From Anoxybacillus flavithermus (lineage in GTDB: Bacteria; Bacillota; Bacilli; Bacillales; Anoxybacillaceae): 63,549 nucleotides of DNA. A program made the translations under genes and the position numbers. Shown in pieces: positions 1-8,938 of this stretch (position 1 is its first letter; each line of letters begins with the position of its first letter). The stretch spans positions 1 through 63,549 of the forward strand of contig NZ_PEDM01000013.1 of the NCBI RefSeq assembly GCF_002742685.1, in the 5' to 3' direction. Under the pieces are notes generated by a model. It saw only the letters and a program-made list of their open reading frames with translations, had not been told where the DNA came from and did no database searches.

Positions 1-113
1 GTGGATAAAAGCGCTTACATAAAATAAGTCCATAAAACCATATATAACCAATAAAGTCGGTTGAGAAAAAAATCTCCCACAAACTCTTGACTCAAACCTT
101 TTCTTATGGGAAG

Positions 114-142
114 TAGAAAAAAGTTTGGCGGTTTTGTACAAT
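114..142 (+). promoter_or_regulatory. possible sigma-A promoter for resDE
   Basis: A TAGAAA -35-like hexamer (114-119) is followed after 17 bases by TACAAT (137-142), and a strong AGGAGGAGG ribosome site lies just downstream before the resD ATG. The -35 is poor. Upstream res genes that could also transcribe resD would lie outside the window. Confidence 0.4.
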
Positions 143-165
143 AGAAAAGGAGGAGGTATGACATC

Positions 166-882
166 ATGGAGAAGGAAATTAAAATTTTAGTTGTTGATGA
201 TGAAGAACGAATTCGCCGCTTGCTTCGCATGTATTTAGAACGTGAGCAATATGTCATTGATGAGGCGGAAAACGGCGAAGAAGCGCTAGCGTTAGCACTT
301 GAAAATGATTATGACTTAATTTTACTTGACCTTATGTTACCAGGAAAAGATGGAATTGAAGTATGTAAACAGTTGCGTGAGAAAAAAGCAACGCCTGTTA
401 TTATGTTGACAGCAAAAGGAGAGGAAGCGAACCGCGTGCAAGGGTTTGAAGCAGGAACGGACGATTATATCGTGAAACCGTTCAGTCCGCGTGAAGTTGT
501 GCTTCGTGTAAAAGCGCTGCTTCGTCGCACTGCAAACTCTCCATATGTACCGACGGATACGACAGCGCGGGATGTGCTTGTGTTTCCGCATTTAACCATT
601 GATCATGATGCACATCGTGTGACAGCGGATGGACATGAAGTCAGTTTAACTCCGAAAGAATATGAGTTGCTTCACTTTTTAGCAAAATCGCCAGATAAAG
701 TGTTTGACCGTGAACAGTTGCTAAAAGAAGTATGGCATTACGAATTTTTCGGCGACTTGCGCACGGTGGATACGCACGTCAAGCGATTGCGTGAAAAACT
801 AAACAAAGTGTCGCCAGCTGCGGCGAAAATGATCGTCACCGTTTGGGGTGTCGGGTATAAATTTGAGGTCGTGAATGAATGA
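166..882 (+). CDS. resD: Response regulator ResD (OmpR family)
   Basis: DNA-binding response regulator of the ResD-ResE pair, which in Bacillus controls aerobic and anaerobic respiration genes. The receiver domain spans about residues 1-120 with the acidic pair D11/D12, phospho-acceptor D55 in LILLD, T82 and K104 (YIVKP). A winged-helix OmpR-type effector domain fills about 135-235 and ends in the WGVGYKF signature. The ATG follows an AGGAGG-rich site. Its last four bases overlap the start of resE, so the two are translationally coupled. Length (238 aa) is normal. The assignment rests on high similarity to ResD and on the partner kinase. Confidence 0.93.
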   Translation: MEKEIKILVVDDEERIRRLLRMYLEREQYVIDEAENGEEALALALENDYDLILLDLMLPGKDGIEVCKQLREKKATPVIMLTAKGEEANRVQGFEAGTDDYIVKPFSPREVVLRVKALLRRTANSPYVPTDTTARDVLVFPHLTIDHDAHRVTADGHEVSLTPKEYELLHFLAKSPDKVFDREQLLKEVWHYEFFGDLRTVDTHVKRLREKLNKVSPAAAKMIVTVWGVGYKFEVVNE

Positions 883-2642
883 TGGCGTTATGGCGTAGTG
901 TAGTCGGCAAACTATGGCTGACGATTTTGTTGCTTGTTGCTTTCGTCCTTTTTATTTTAACCGTCTTATTGCTCGGTTTTTTTGAAAAATATTATTTAGA
1001 AAAAACAAGTGATCAGCTTACCCAACAAGCGACAAAAGTGGCTCGGGTCGTCGCTGAACATGACGAGCCGTTTGCGCGCTCCATTGCGTGGACGATGGTG
1101 GATGATGTATCAAAGTTAATGATCATTATCGATGATCGTCATTATTGGTATTCACCAAATGAAAAACTTGCTGATTTGCCCCTCTCATTTATTCAGCAAG
1201 ATAGGCAGTTAGCGCGCGTTTTTGATGGAAAAAAAGTAGTGAAGCGGACGCTTATGCCAAATCAAACGATGCGAAACGACGAATATAATGAACTATTTAT
1301 TGTTGGTGTTCCGCTTCATACATCGGATGGAAATGGCGCGGTATTTGTATACCAGTCGTTAAAAGCGGTCGAAGAAACGACAAGACAGACGACAAAATTT
1401 ATTTTTCTTGCGGCGTTTATCGCCATTGTGTTAACGACCGTGTTCGCCTTTTTCTTATCTACACGTATTACAGCCCCGCTTCGAAAAATGAGACAAGTGG
1501 CATTTGAAATTGCACGCGGAAAATTTGACTCAAAAGTGCCGATCGTTACTCATGACGAAATTGGGGAACTTGCGATGGCATTTAATCAAATGGGTCGGCA
1601 ACTACAATTTCACATTAATGCGTTAAACCAAGAAAAAGAGCAATTGGCAAGCATTTTAAGCAGCATGGCTGACGGTGTTATTACACTTAATCGAAATGGA
1701 GAAGTGCTCATCACGAATCCACCTGCCGACCGATTTTTACAAGCGTGGTATTACGAACAAGGGCAACGCGATGATTTATCCCCACTCCCTCCGCAAGTGA
1801 ATGAGTTGTTCAAGAAAGCGGTAGCGGAGGAAAAAGAACAAGCGATAGAAATGGCGTTACAAGGTCGTAATTGGGTCATTGTTATGACTCCGCTATACAA
1901 TGGAAAAATGATTCGCGGGGCAGTTGCGGTACTTCGGGATATGACAGAAGAACGACGATTAGATAAGTTACGTAAAGATTTTATCGCAAACGTCTCGCAT
2001 GAGTTGCGCACGCCGATTGCGATGTTACAAGGATATAGCGAAGCGATCGTTGACGATATTGCGGCAACAGATGAAGAGAAAAAAGAATTGGCAAAAGTCA
2101 TTTATGATGAATCGTTGCGCATGGGTCGCCTTGTAAACGATTTGCTTGATTTAGCGCGCATGGAAGCAGGACATTTAACGCTTCATTACGAGCAAGTACC
2201 GCTCAAACCATATATGGAGCGTATTATTCATAAGTTTCAAGCGTTAGCAAAAGAAAAAGGCGTTCGTTTGCTTGTTGACATGAACAACGAGCTCGCTGTT
2301 TCGTTTGATCCTGATCGCATTGAACAAGTAATGATGAATTTAATTGATAATGCGCTTCGCCATACAGATCACGGGGGGGAAGTCCGTGTCATTGTCGATG
2401 CGGACGAAGAAGTAGTACGCATTTCTGTACAAGATTCTGGTTCGGGCATTCCAGAAGAAGACTTACCGTTTGTGTTTGAGCGTTTTTATAAAGCGGACAA
2501 AGCACGTACGCGAGGTCGATCTGGTACGGGATTAGGTCTTGCGATTGCGAAAAACATTGTCGAAGCGCATAAAGGAACAATTACTGTTCATAGCAAACTC
2601 GGCGAGGGAACAACGTTTACATTTACATTGCCATTAAAATAG
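879..2642 (+). CDS. resE: Sensor histidine kinase ResE
   Basis: Membrane histidine kinase that phosphorylates ResD. An N-terminal transmembrane helix (about 10-32), an extracytoplasmic region and a second helix (about 165-187) are followed by HAMP (about 190-240), a PAS-like segment (about 250-350), HisKA with the phospho-acceptor H374 in the NVSHELRTP box, and a HATPase_c domain with N box (NLIDNALRH), DSGSGIP and GTGLGLAI motifs. The length of 587 aa matches the family. It overlaps resD by four bases. The redox or membrane signal sensed is known only by analogy. Confidence 0.93.
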   Translation: MMALWRSVVGKLWLTILLLVAFVLFILTVLLLGFFEKYYLEKTSDQLTQQATKVARVVAEHDEPFARSIAWTMVDDVSKLMIIIDDRHYWYSPNEKLADLPLSFIQQDRQLARVFDGKKVVKRTLMPNQTMRNDEYNELFIVGVPLHTSDGNGAVFVYQSLKAVEETTRQTTKFIFLAAFIAIVLTTVFAFFLSTRITAPLRKMRQVAFEIARGKFDSKVPIVTHDEIGELAMAFNQMGRQLQFHINALNQEKEQLASILSSMADGVITLNRNGEVLITNPPADRFLQAWYYEQGQRDDLSPLPPQVNELFKKAVAEEKEQAIEMALQGRNWVIVMTPLYNGKMIRGAVAVLRDMTEERRLDKLRKDFIANVSHELRTPIAMLQGYSEAIVDDIAATDEEKKELAKVIYDESLRMGRLVNDLLDLARMEAGHLTLHYEQVPLKPYMERIIHKFQALAKEKGVRLLVDMNNELAVSFDPDRIEQVMMNLIDNALRHTDHGGEVRVIVDADEEVVRISVQDSGSGIPEEDLPFVFERFYKADKARTRGRSGTGLGLAIAKNIVEAHKGTITVHSKLGEGTTFTFTLPLK

Positions 2643-2652
2643 AAAAAATTTG

Positions 2653-2681
2653 TTGTCATTCATGATATTTTCCGTTATGAT
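2653..2681 (+). promoter_or_regulatory. sigma-A promoter of the cobalamin cluster
   Basis: TTGTCA (2653-2658), 17-base spacer, TATGAT (2676-2681). It sits about 40 bases before the riboswitch P1 stem, the right place to start the B12-regulated transcript. Confidence 0.7.
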
Positions 2682-2720
2682 AAAGACGTAAAAATTGTTC
2701 GACAATTACATATGTTCGTT

Positions 2721-2891
2721 GCAAAAAGGTGTCGAACGGGCAACCTAGTAGACTTAATAGGGAATCTGGTGCAAGTCCAGAACTGTCCCCGCAACTGTAA
2801 ATGCTGACGAAATGAAACATGCCACTGTACAATTCGTACGGGAAGGCTTCAAAGTAGGATGACGCATAAGTCAGTAGACCTGCCTTTTTGC
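2721..2891 (+). promoter_or_regulatory. Cobalamin (AdoCbl) riboswitch
   Basis: The conserved blocks of the B12 riboswitch are readable in order: a GAACGGGCAAC-like 5' segment, GGGAATCTGGTGCAAGTCCAG, the ACTGTCCCCGCAACTGTAA core, GCCACTG...GGGAAGGC, and the 3' block ending GTCAGTAGACCTGCC. The P1 helix is GCAAAAAGG (2721-2729) paired with CCTTTTTGC (2883-2891). It is followed by a hairpin (2925-2934 with 2952-2961) and an intrinsic terminator, so control is probably by transcription termination of the B12 genes when AdoCbl is bound. Confidence 0.95.
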
Positions 2892-2962
2892 ACCGTCATT
2901 CGCGTCTTCGGGGAGTGAGACGGCGAAACGACAAGGGGAAGTTGTTGTCTTTTGTTGTTTCC

Positions 2963-2994
2963 AGCTCATTCCATTAGGAATGGGCTTTTTTATT
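2963..2994 (+). terminator. Riboswitch-controlled terminator
   Basis: AGCTCATTCC (2963-2972) pairs with GGAATGGGCT (2977-2986) around a four-base loop, followed by a T run. It lies between the B12 riboswitch and btuF and is the likely expression platform. Confidence 0.85.
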
Positions 2995-3020
2995 TGACAT
3001 ACATAAAAGGGGGAAAAACA

Positions 3021-3977
3021 ATGAAAAAATGGAAACAATATGTGTGGCTTCTTGCGCTCGTATTGACGCTCGGATTAGCCGCGTGCAACAATAATGCGGA
3101 GCCAGCGAAAGAAACGAAGCAAGAGGCGAAAACAGAAGAGGCTGCATTTCCGGTTACGGTAAAAGATGCGGTTGGCGATGTCACGATTGAAAAACAACCG
3201 ACAAAAATCGTTTCACTCATTCCGAGCAATACAGAAATTGCATACGCGTTAGGGCTTGGCGACAAAATTGTCGGTGTAAGCGATTTTGATAACTATCCAG
3301 AAGATGTGAAAAACAAAGAAAAAATTGGTGGCATGGAGTTTAATGTTGAAAAAATTATTTCACTTCAACCAGACGTTGTGCTTGCACATGCATCAAGCGC
3401 TCACAATTCTGAGGAAGGATTAAAGCAATTAAAAGATGCAGGCATTACAGTCATTGTTGTGCCAAACGCCACATCGTTCAACGACGTATATGCGTCCATT
3501 GAGCTCATCGGAAAAGCGACAGGGAAAGCGAAAGAGGCAGCGGATGTTGTACAACAAATGAAGCAAAAAATTGATGCCATTGCGGAAAAAGCAAAAGAAG
3601 TAAAAGGGGAAGCAACCGTTTGGGTGGAAGTTTCTCCTGCACCAGAAATTTATACGGCTGGAAAAGGAACATTTATGGATGAAATGTTAACGATTATTCA
3701 CGCGAAAAACGCAGCAGGTGATCAAGAAGGATGGCCAATGTTTACTGAAGAAGATGCAGTGGCGCTGAATCCAGATGTCATTATTACAACATACGGTTAT
3801 TACACACCGAACGCTGTCGAGCAAGTGCTCGCTCGACCAGCTTGGAAAGATGTCCCTGCAATTAAAAATAAACGCGTATACGATGTCAATTCCGATTTAG
3901 TTTCTCGTCCGGGACCACGTTTAGCTGAAGGGGTCGAAGAAATTGCCAAAGTCGTTTATCCAGACATTTTTAAATAA
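3021..3977 (+). CDS. btuF: Corrinoid-binding lipoprotein BtuF-like
   Basis: Substrate-binding lipoprotein of a cobalamin/cobinamide ABC importer. A type II signal peptide ends in the lipobox LAAC with Cys22 as lipidation site, followed by a charged linker and a periplasmic-binding-protein (TroA/BtuF) fold that begins VTIEKQPTKIVSLIPSNTE. The chosen ATG follows AAAGGGGGAA. The frame is open upstream to 2952 but that stretch is the terminator region. It is the first gene after the B12 riboswitch and next to btuC and btuD, which points to corrinoid rather than siderophore uptake. About 318 aa, usual for the family. Confidence 0.88.
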   Translation: MKKWKQYVWLLALVLTLGLAACNNNAEPAKETKQEAKTEEAAFPVTVKDAVGDVTIEKQPTKIVSLIPSNTEIAYALGLGDKIVGVSDFDNYPEDVKNKEKIGGMEFNVEKIISLQPDVVLAHASSAHNSEEGLKQLKDAGITVIVVPNATSFNDVYASIELIGKATGKAKEAADVVQQMKQKIDAIAEKAKEVKGEATVWVEVSPAPEIYTAGKGTFMDEMLTIIHAKNAAGDQEGWPMFTEEDAVALNPDVIITTYGYYTPNAVEQVLARPAWKDVPAIKNKRVYDVNSDLVSRPGPRLAEGVEEIAKVVYPDIFK

Positions 3978-4983
3978 TTACATTAGCGCATCGCTTATTG
4001 CAACGTTTGCTTTATTGTTAGGGGTATCGATTGGATCACAATCGATTCCCTTTTCTTCTATATGGGAAACGTTGTTGCATCATATGTTTCATACGCCCAC
4101 ACATGTTCCTGCGACCATTTCGCAAATTATTGTGTCTATTCGCTTACCAAGAGTGGTACTTGCTTTTTTAGTTGGCGCTGCATTAGCACTTGCAGGGGTA
4201 GCGTTTCAAGGTCTTTTGAAAAACGTTCTGGCTGATCCATACACGATCGGCGTATCGTCTGGTGCAGCTGTCGGAGCGGTCATCGTCTTCTTTTTTCAAC
4301 TTCATTTGTCGTTTCTCGGTCGCTTTACGTTACCGATTGTGAGCATTATGTTTGCGCTCGTGACGTTATTGTTTGTTTTATTATTTGCTCGTCTTGCTGA
4401 GCGCAATATGGCGATGGAGACGATTGTTTTAATCGGCATTATTATGAATGCGTTTTTTGGTTCGGTTATTTCACTTATGGTTGCTTTTAGCGGTGAGGAA
4501 TTGCGTCAAGTCATTAGCTGGCTCATGGGAAGCGTCGCGATGCGCGGTTGGTCTTATGTTTCTTTATTTGTACCGTTTTTTATCATCGGTTCTCTCGGCT
4601 TATTTACACATATTCGCGAGTTAAACGCTTTTTCATTTGGCGAGCGAACAGCAGCCAATATCGGAGTACATGTGGTGCGAAAAAAGTTATGGATTTTACT
4701 TAGCGCTTCATTGCTTACAGGCGCAGCAGTAGCTGTATCTGGGACGATCGGCTTTGTTGGGCTTGTCATTCCGCATATGACGCGTTTGATTTGTGGGGCG
4801 AATCATCGAAAATTGTTGCCGCTTTCTTTTCTATATGGGGGCGCGTTTTTAGCATTAGCAGATGTCGTGGCGCGAACGATTATTGCACCGCGGGAATTGC
4901 CGATCGGAGTGATTACGTCGTTAATTGGAGCACCTTTATTTGCGATGTTGTTATTTAAAAGTTTAAGACGGAAGACGGGATGA
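3943..4983 (+). CDS. btuC: Corrinoid ABC transporter permease BtuC-like
   Basis: Inner-membrane permease of the FecCD/BtuC family with many hydrophobic helices and the family segments VSIRLPRVVLAFLVGAALAL, DPYTIGVSSGAA and GFVGLVIPHMTR. The start appears to be TTG at 3943, which would overlap btuF by 35 bases, because no ATG lies near the expected N-terminus; a GAAGGGG-like ribosome site is upstream. The overlap suggests translational coupling. About 346 aa, normal for the family. It would pair with the ATPase encoded next. The exact start is uncertain. Confidence 0.88.
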   Translation: MPKSFIQTFLNNYISASLIATFALLLGVSIGSQSIPFSSIWETLLHHMFHTPTHVPATISQIIVSIRLPRVVLAFLVGAALALAGVAFQGLLKNVLADPYTIGVSSGAAVGAVIVFFFQLHLSFLGRFTLPIVSIMFALVTLLFVLLFARLAERNMAMETIVLIGIIMNAFFGSVISLMVAFSGEELRQVISWLMGSVAMRGWSYVSLFVPFFIIGSLGLFTHIRELNAFSFGERTAANIGVHVVRKKLWILLSASLLTGAAVAVSGTIGFVGLVIPHMTRLICGANHRKLLPLSFLYGGAFLALADVVARTIIAPRELPIGVITSLIGAPLFAMLLFKSLRRKTG

Positions 4984-6437
4984 ATATGATTGATGTGAAG
5001 GACGTTTCGTATCAATATGGAGAAAAACAAGTATTGCAACGTATTTCATTTACTGTTCATGAAGGAGAGTTTTTCGGTATTTTAGGTCCGAACGGGAGTG
5101 GAAAAACGACGTTAATGAAACTATTAAGCCGTGAACTCTCTTTACAGCAAGGGGACATTTTTGTTGCCGGTCAACATATTGAAGTGTATAAACCGAAGGA
5201 ATATGCCCAACTCATTGCTACGTTGCCGCAACATACAGATGTTTCGTTTGGATATACAGTGAAAGAAATGGTTGAGCTCGGTCGCTATCCTTATCAATCA
5301 ACTCTTTTTCCGAAATGGACGAAGGAAGATGAGCAAGTGGTTAGTGACTCACTCTATGCGGTGACATTAGCACATAAACAACATGTTTTACTAGAGCAAT
5401 TAAGCGGCGGAGAACGTCAGCGTGCTGCACTTGCTCGTGCACTTGTGCAACAACCGCGCGTGTTATTACTAGATGAACCAACAAACCATATGGATGTGGC
5501 GCAACAGTTTAAGTTGTTGAATTTATTAAAACAGTCGAAACTGACGGTTATTGCTATTTTTCATGATATAAACATCGCATCGCTATATTGCGACCGTCTT
5601 CTTTTTTTACGAGATGGAAAGGTAGTGGCGTGTGGCACACCGAGACAGTTGCTGAACGAGTCCATGATTGAGAGCGTGTTTGATACATGCATGAAACGAC
5701 ATGAACATCCTGTATTACCGAAACCGCTTGTGACGTTTGTTCCGTTTTTGGAACAGTCGATTGACGATGTGCTATGGCACGTGACGCAACATGAAAACAT
5801 GGTCGTCATTGAAACGATGAAGCCGTTTAAAGTGCTTTCATCTGCGCTTGTTGGGGGCGGTATGCGTTGGGCAACGACTTTTGTTAATCGCCATGTTTCA
5901 CTTGATTACCGTTGTGACGATGCCGAGCAAGAGATGATTGAATTTTTGCGACAACAAGGTTTTGATGAGCAATGGACCGTTGGGATGATGACAGCGGTGG
6001 ATATAAGGGATGTTGTGTTTACGTCCGCTTATGAACCTGTTCGCTTTTTTGTTGCGGTAACTGCTGGGGTGGGAAATGCCGTTGATAGTGCGAATGCGTG
6101 GCGTCGTGCAGATGCGATCGCTTCTCCTGGAACGATTAATACGTTTGTTTTCATTGATGGACATTTGTCAGAAGCTGCATTTGTGCAGGCGCTCATGACT
6201 GTAACAGAAGCAAAAACAAAGGCGCTGTATGATAAACAAGTCGTCGATACACAAACACATACAATCGCAACAGGAACATCAACAGATTGTACTGTCATTG
6301 CTGCGTCACAACAAGGAACATATTATGAATACGCAGGAACGATTACAGCGATTGGTAAACAACTTGCTCGTTTTGTATACGAAGCAACAAAAACAGCAAT
6401 CGACCGCTATAATGAGCGAAAGGGTGAAAATCGATGA
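4980..6437 (+). CDS. BtuD ATPase fused to CbiZ amidohydrolase
   Basis: Two-domain protein. Residues 1 to about 250 form an ABC ATPase with P-loop GPNGSGKTT (36-44), signature LSGGERQR (141-148), Walker B VLLLDEP (161-167) and switch H195. Residues about 260-480 match adenosylcobinamide amidohydrolase CbiZ, with the family segments LSSALVGGGMRW, YEPVRFFVAVTAGVGNA and ASPGTINTFVFIDG. CbiZ removes the aminopropanol arm from adenosylcobinamide to give adenosylcobyric acid. Thus the importer ATPase carries the first cytoplasmic processing enzyme. It overlaps both neighbours by ATGA junctions. Such fusions are reported in some bacilli. No frameshift is seen between the domains. Confidence 0.9.
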   Translation: MNMIDVKDVSYQYGEKQVLQRISFTVHEGEFFGILGPNGSGKTTLMKLLSRELSLQQGDIFVAGQHIEVYKPKEYAQLIATLPQHTDVSFGYTVKEMVELGRYPYQSTLFPKWTKEDEQVVSDSLYAVTLAHKQHVLLEQLSGGERQRAALARALVQQPRVLLLDEPTNHMDVAQQFKLLNLLKQSKLTVIAIFHDINIASLYCDRLLFLRDGKVVACGTPRQLLNESMIESVFDTCMKRHEHPVLPKPLVTFVPFLEQSIDDVLWHVTQHENMVVIETMKPFKVLSSALVGGGMRWATTFVNRHVSLDYRCDDAEQEMIEFLRQQGFDEQWTVGMMTAVDIRDVVFTSAYEPVRFFVAVTAGVGNAVDSANAWRRADAIASPGTINTFVFIDGHLSEAAFVQALMTVTEAKTKALYDKQVVDTQTHTIATGTSTDCTVIAASQQGTYYEYAGTITAIGKQLARFVYEATKTAIDRYNERKGENR

Positions 6438-7366
6438 CGCACGTATGGGCTATTGTGTTTGCGCTCTTGCTTGATCGCATATTCGCTGATCCACGTCGCT
6501 TTCACCCTGTTTGTTGGATTGGACAAATGATTGCGTATATGGATCGTCGCCTGAATAAAGGAAAATGGCGAAAAGAGAAAGGAGTATTCACCCTTTTTGT
6601 CGTTTTTACGTTTACGTTTGTCATTAGCTATGGGGTCATTACTGTTGCGTATCAGCTTTCTCATTTATTTGGCATATTTATTGAAGCAATAATCATTTTT
6701 GTTTCTATTGCACCAACAAGCTTAGCAAAAGCCGCATACGATGTGCTTGATCCACTAAAAAGAGGTGACATTGAGGAAGCGAGAAAAAATGTGGGGATGA
6801 TTGTCGGGCGTGATACAAAAACGTTGCAGAAAGAAGGGATCGTACGTGCATGTGTGGAAACAGTAGCCGAAAATACGAGCGACGGAGTGACAGCCCCTCT
6901 TTTTTATGCTTTTCTTGGCGGGGGAGCTTTGGCGATGTTGTATCGCGCCGTGAATACATGTGATTCCATGCTCGGCTATAAGAACGACCGATATGCCCAA
7001 TTTGGCTGGGCTTCCGCTCGCTTAGATGATATACTCAATTACCTTCCTGCTAGGCTAACAGCGTTTGTTATGCTCTTTGTCCATCGTGCCAACAAGCAAG
7101 CATGGAAACTATTATTTCGCGATGCGCGAAATCATCCGAGTCCAAACAGCGGATGGTGCGAAGCGGCGATGGCTGCGTTATTAGGCGTTCAACTTGGGGG
7201 AGTGAATACATACAAAGGGGTTGTATCTGTTCGTCCGACAATTGGTGATGCTTCCATTCCGCTTATGTTTATGCACATCGAACAGGCTGTGGCGGTGATG
7301 AAACGGACGACAGTTGCTTTTACGATTGGGGGGAGTTTGTTTGTATTTGCCTGCACATGGAGCTAA
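6434..7366 (+). CDS. cbiB: Adenosylcobinamide-phosphate synthase CbiB
   Basis: Membrane enzyme of the CobD/CbiB family that joins adenosylcobyric acid to (R)-1-amino-2-propanol phosphate, giving adenosylcobinamide phosphate. Family motifs visible are DPRRFHPVCWIGQ near the N-terminus, VGRDT, ETVAENTSDGVTAPLFY, and NHPSPNSGWCEAAMAALLGVQLGG. There are several transmembrane helices. The length of 310 aa is usual. The start overlaps the stop of btuD-cbiZ as ATGA, and its product follows directly from the CbiZ product. Confidence 0.93.
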   Translation: MTHVWAIVFALLLDRIFADPRRFHPVCWIGQMIAYMDRRLNKGKWRKEKGVFTLFVVFTFTFVISYGVITVAYQLSHLFGIFIEAIIIFVSIAPTSLAKAAYDVLDPLKRGDIEEARKNVGMIVGRDTKTLQKEGIVRACVETVAENTSDGVTAPLFYAFLGGGALAMLYRAVNTCDSMLGYKNDRYAQFGWASARLDDILNYLPARLTAFVMLFVHRANKQAWKLLFRDARNHPSPNSGWCEAAMAALLGVQLGGVNTYKGVVSVRPTIGDASIPLMFMHIEQAVAVMKRTTVAFTIGGSLFVFACTWS

Positions 7367-8390
7367 TCCGCATCGTTTATATGAAGCGATGAAAATGAAA
7401 ATACCAAGTTTATATATTGATTTTAGCGTCAATGTGAATCCGCTTCAGCACGAACATGTGCCAACGGAACAACAGTGGTTGTGTTGGATGAGTGAGTATC
7501 CAGAAGAGCGAAGTGAGACGCTTCGTACGATCATTGCTGAACGAGAACGTGTTATGCCGTCAAACGTCTTTGTTGGAAATGGTGCTGCCGAGTGCATTTA
7601 TTTGCTTGCTGAACAATTTGCAGGAAGACATATTGGCATCATTGAGCCAACGTTTTCAGAATATCGTCATGCATGTGAAGCTTACGGTTGTACCGTTCAC
7701 TCGTTTATGTTAGATGAACATTGGCAACAACCGCTCGACCAAATGGTTGCGAACTTGCCGTCTTTACACGCGCTATTTGTTTGCCATCCAAACAATCCGA
7801 CAGGTACGGTATGGTCGAAAGAAACGATGTATGCTTTATTAAAAGCAGCAAATGATGGAGGGGTATATGTCATTGTCGATGAAGCGTTTTACGATTTTTG
7901 GCTTGACGGTTATTCCGTTTCTTCTTTTTTACGTACGTTTGATCGTTTAATTGTGTTGCGGTCGTTAACGAAAATGTATCGACTGGCAGGTGTACGGCTC
8001 GGTTATGTACTCGCACACGAACACGTCGTAAAAAAGTTAATGAAAAAACAGCCACCTTGGAGCGTCAATACGATTGCTCAACAAATAGGAAAACAATTAT
8101 TGAACGATGAGGCATTTGTCGCACGAACAAAAACATATATCGCATCAGAACGAAAACGAATATTTTCACAGCTCACTGAGATGGGTTATCGCTATTCACC
8201 GTCTGTTGTGAATTTTTACATGTTACACGATGAAACAATGACACTTTTTCCTTTTTTGTTGCAACATGGAATCGTCGCTCGCCATACGTTTAATTTTCAA
8301 GGACTGGACGGAAAATATGTCCGTTTTGCGATTCGAACGAAAGAAGAGAACGATCACCTCTTGCTTTGTTTAAGGCGGTGGAAGAGATGA
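7341..8390 (+). CDS. cobD: Threonine-phosphate decarboxylase CobD
   Basis: PLP-dependent class I/II aminotransferase-fold enzyme that decarboxylates L-threonine phosphate to (R)-1-amino-2-propanol phosphate, the substrate of CbiB. N-terminal PAHGANPH and DFSVNVNP are typical of CobD and distinguish it from HisC. NPTG, DEAFYDF and the PLP lysine K211 in SLTKMYRLAGVRLGY are present. The start is taken as TTG at 7341 because GGGGGGAG lies at the right distance; it overlaps cbiB by 26 bases. About 349 aa. No threonine kinase gene is seen nearby. Confidence 0.88.
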   Translation: MYLPAHGANPHRLYEAMKMKIPSLYIDFSVNVNPLQHEHVPTEQQWLCWMSEYPEERSETLRTIIAERERVMPSNVFVGNGAAECIYLLAEQFAGRHIGIIEPTFSEYRHACEAYGCTVHSFMLDEHWQQPLDQMVANLPSLHALFVCHPNNPTGTVWSKETMYALLKAANDGGVYVIVDEAFYDFWLDGYSVSSFLRTFDRLIVLRSLTKMYRLAGVRLGYVLAHEHVVKKLMKKQPPWSVNTIAQQIGKQLLNDEAFVARTKTYIASERKRIFSQLTEMGYRYSPSVVNFYMLHDETMTLFPFLLQHGIVARHTFNFQGLDGKYVRFAIRTKEENDHLLLCLRRWKR

Positions 8391-8938
8391 TCGTATTTAT
8401 TAGCGGTGGAGTGCGTAGCGGAAAATCTTCATTTGCGGAACAATGCGCGAAAATGATGGCAAAAGCGACTGATTCGCTTCATTATATTGCCACAGCGATG
8501 AGGACAGATGAAGAAATGGAGGCGCGCATCATTCATCATCAAAAACAACGAAAATATGATCGTTGGCAAACGTGGGAACAACCGTATGACCTTGATAATA
8601 TCATTCCGATGTTTGGTAAGCGTGATATTGTTTTGCTTGACTGTTTGACCAACTTATGGGCTAATGAGCTGTTTCGTGATGATCGATGGCACATAGAAGA
8701 GAAAGTGCCACGCATCGTACAACAAATCAAAAAATTAGGCGATCAAGCGAAAGTGTGTATAGTTGTAAGTAACGAAATATTTTATGATGGTATACCTTAT
8801 GAACAAGGAACGTATGCGTATATGCGCGGACTCGGTTTATTGCACCAACATATTGTTATATTCAGTGATGTAGCTATTTTGATGCGCTGCGGGTTGCCGA
8901 TTGTAAAGAAAGGAAGATGGCCATGTGGCGTGGGATAA
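8387..8938 (+). CDS. cobU: CobU-like kinase/guanylyltransferase
   Basis: CobU/CobP family nucleotide-binding enzyme that forms adenosylcobinamide-GDP from adenosylcobinamide phosphate. The P-loop SGGVRSGKS (G7-S14) and the H50/H51 pair (IIHHQKQR), the site of the GMP-enzyme intermediate in CobU, are intact, as is VLLDCLTNLWANEL. The C-terminal part, where usual CobU proteins read SNEVGxGIVPxNxLxRxFRDxxGxxNQ, is divergent here (SNEIFYDGIPYEQGTYAYMR). The start is ATG at 8387 inside an ATGA overlap with cobD. About 183 aa. A second CobU-like protein follows downstream. Confidence 0.85.
   Translation: MIVFISGGVRSGKSSFAEQCAKMMAKATDSLHYIATAMRTDEEMEARIIHHQKQRKYDRWQTWEQPYDLDNIIPMFGKRDIVLLDCLTNLWANELFRDDRWHIEEKVPRIVQQIKKLGDQAKVCIVVSNEIFYDGIPYEQGTYAYMRGLGLLHQHIVIFSDVAILMRCGLPIVKKGRWPCGVG

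Noticed and set aside
1-60. The end of resC upstream of resD
   Set aside because: Expected from B. subtilis order, but no frame in the first bases is long enough to recognise.
87-92. TTGACT upstream of resD as -35 box
   Set aside because: No -10-like hexamer at 16-19 bases downstream.
2952-3020. A longer N-terminus for BtuF
   Set aside because: This stretch is the riboswitch terminator and would spoil the lipoprotein signal peptide.
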